Source: Owenia fusiformis (lineage: Eukaryota; Annelida; Polychaeta; Sabellida; Oweniidae). Taken from it: 21,203 nucleotides of DNA. Positions 20,486 through 21,203 of the stretch are shown one piece after another. The notes below the pieces were generated by a model that was given only the letters and a program-made list of their open reading frames with translations, did no database searches and had not been told where the DNA came from. How positions within the stretch are numbered: position 1 is the first letter of the stretch; every line of letters starts with the position of its first letter. The position numbers and the translations under genes are program-made. The stretch spans positions 1 through 21,203 of the forward strand of contig CAIIXF020000344.1 in the NCBI GenBank assembly GCA_903813345.2, read 5' to 3'.

Positions 20486-20503
20486 ATAAATTCATTCCCG
20501 TAC

Positions 20504-20604
20504 CTCGTTCCATTTGTTCCATTGGTTGCGTCTGTGGTGTGTGCTAACGATTCGTTTATAAGGAGAAGTAATACAGCTGCCGTAATCAGCTTCAACATTG
20601 CCAT
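20504..20604 (-). CDS. First coding exon of a secreted protein, function unknown (partial)
   Basis: The ATG at 20604-20602 has G at -3 and G at +4 (GACATGG) and an in-frame TGA upstream at 20685-20683, so this start is well placed. The peptide opens with a typical signal peptide: a short N-terminus with one Lys, a hydrophobic Leu/Ala-rich core, and a predicted cut after NESLA. It then reads HTTDATNGTNGT, with two NGT N-glycosylation sequons. At 20504/20503 there is a good splice donor (GAG|GTACGG), giving 33 codons plus two bases. Past it the frame reads into the hairpin repeats, so the next exon should be an intron away, beyond or inside the array. I do not recognise the family. A pseudogene or chance frame cannot be excluded. 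Confidence 0.55.
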
Positions 20605-20678
20605 GTCGTTAATTTCTTTAAATTTGGTATCTGTGTGTAACAGGAGTAAATATCGATATGTTGATCTTTGCTGAAGTT

Positions 20679-20713
20679 CTAGTCAGACATTATGACGGAT
20701 GAATGTGGCACAT
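20679..20713 (-). promoter_or_regulatory. Two very short upstream reading frames in the predicted leader
   Basis: If transcription starts near 20713, the leader contains an ATG at 20713 (seven codons, TAA at 20692-20690) and one at 20690 (MSD, TAG at 20681-20679) sharing one base with the first stop. Neither is in frame with the exon ATG. They could lower or modulate translation, depending on the true start site. Confidence 0.25.
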
Positions 20714-20734
20714 GGTTTGACGTCGACTTGAATT

Positions 20735-20742
20735 TATTTATA
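20735..20742 (-). promoter_or_regulatory. TATA-like box for the minus-strand gene
   Basis: Minus-strand TATAAATA lies 131-138 bp upstream of the exon ATG. About 29 bp downstream, CCATGT around 20713 would be a plausible initiator with the start at the A. If so, the 5' leader is about 109 nt. Position and spacing fit a TATA promoter, but this is sequence inspection only. Confidence 0.4.
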
Positions 20743-21203
20743 AAGCATTGTGACCAAAATAACACCAGCCTATCTATAAAAAATATATAATTATTACGTA
20801 CGTGCATTCTTGAACGTAACAGTTTCGAAACGTAATCCCGTTTTAAGAGTACTTGTAAGTATTTCATTTGTATCAGCGCGATCTGAATCATTAAAAGTGC
20901 ATTATAACCTGGTATTTTCACATAGTTCACATTTTTAAGGAAAATATGTGGAATTATACTTTTACATATTAATTATTTGCTACAAGTGTACGTGCATTTT
21001 CCGACATATAGTGTCCTGAAGTCATGCCTAACTATCGTTAACAGACAGCTTCAAATATTAATGTTGTACAGTTTCTCTGTACATTGAGATTTCTCCTTCA
21101 TTTGTGTCGCCATTTTTGACGAAGGAAGCTGGGTGAAATTTTGAGTCAGTTTTCCACCAATTATTTATCTCCAGTTTTTGACTCAATTTTTCCACGTTGT
21201 GCA
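20743..21203. other. Single-copy flank, no gene recognised
   Basis: The array motifs are absent here. TACGTGCATT occurs twice (20799-20808 and 20989-20998), with an ACGTACGT palindrome at the first copy; these might be upstream regulatory words of the minus-strand gene. The open frame of about 80 codons on the minus strand (20930-20679) has no recognisable features and overlaps the predicted TATA box, so it is not annotated as a gene. Confidence 0.5.

Larger units (their letters stand above)
1..20490 (+). repeat. Satellite-like tandem array of about 1.4 kb composite units
   Basis: Thirteen same-orientation units cover the window up to about 20490, and the left end of the window is still inside the array. 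Unit starts are recognised by block B (CTAGATTTTGGAAATTGAAC or a diverged form). Spacings run from 1.33 to 2.21 kb. Most variation comes from extra 476-bp monomers and from the number of hairpins in the trailing microsatellite. Neighbouring units look well over 90 percent alike by eye, while units 11 and 13 are clearly more diverged. Block E and the primer-binding site in unit 13 point to descent from a Ty3/Gypsy element. I see no gene in the array. Confidence 0.95.
19581..20490 (+). repeat. Array unit 13 (diverged terminal unit with primer-binding site)
   Basis: After a diverged block B the unit has a 9-bp-stem inverted repeat (19635-19655, ATCTCAAAA / TTTTGAGAT), then TGTTACA and a tRNA-Leu primer-binding site. 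Two decayed monomer-like segments follow (AACCGGAAGTCGGATC near 19741 and ACCGGGAGTCGGATC near 19919), then a T-like end with TGACCT motifs at 20175-20199, and a tail with three hairpins. C and D are absent. It is the most diverged unit and marks the right end of the array. Confidence 0.75.

Noticed and set aside
20297-20674. 125-codon plus-strand frame
   Set aside because: Most of it is AAT/AAG microsatellite and hairpin sequence, and the rest is antisense to the better supported signal-peptide exon.
20679-20930. 83-codon minus-strand frame
   Set aside because: No domain or signal; it spans the predicted TATA box and ends in the leader of the downstream exon.

Overview
This window is almost entirely one large, AT-rich, tandemly repeated array (about positions 1-20490). 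It is followed by about 700 bp of single-copy DNA carrying what looks like the promoter and first exon of a eukaryotic secreted-protein gene on the minus strand. A signal-peptide exon with a splice donor, a TATA-like box, long microsatellites and retrotransposon remnants point to a nuclear animal genome, probably an invertebrate. I cannot name the species. No complete protein gene, rRNA or tRNA gene, or CRISPR array is present. The many 60-95 codon frames are passive by-products of the repeat.

The array has thirteen same-orientation units, starting at 90, 1423, 2826, 4288, 5700, 7591, 9016, 10584, 12752, 14165, 15602, 17810 and 19581. The basic unit is about 1.4 kb and reads left to right: block B (short palindrome plus one arm of the hairpin described below); block C (19-bp repeats, GAGTCATCCAGAATAAGCC type); block D (purine-rich GGATA minisatellite, 150-220 bp); block E (about 70 bp with a Ty3/Gypsy reverse-transcriptase relic); a truncated monomer F; one or more full monomers of about 476 bp; a terminal monomer T; then an AAT/AAG microsatellite that may contain hairpin elements. 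Units 5, 8, 11 and 12 are longer because they hold extra 476-bp monomers. By eye, the order (gamma-alpha, beta, beta) occurs in units 5-7 and 8-10, and as (alpha, beta, beta) in units 2-4, which suggests a higher-order repeat of nearly 5 kb.

Two observations tie the array to an LTR retrotransposon. In ten units block E encodes a form of the Ty3/Gypsy RT motif FSTLDFLSGYHQIDF. Unit 13 contains a perfect 19-nt primer-binding site for the 3' end of tRNA-Leu (19691-19709), just after a TGTTACA typical of an LTR end. The array therefore looks like a satellite built from Gypsy fragments.

Other notable features are nineteen hairpins whose 12-bp arms are identical in every copy while loops and flanks vary, one of them with the loop reversed; a perfect DR1 nuclear-receptor-type site in eleven of thirteen T blocks; and a small basic, AT-hook-like reading frame in ten units. 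The right edge of the array lies about 15 bp inside the predicted first intron of the minus-strand gene, so much of the array may be intronic and antisense to that gene.
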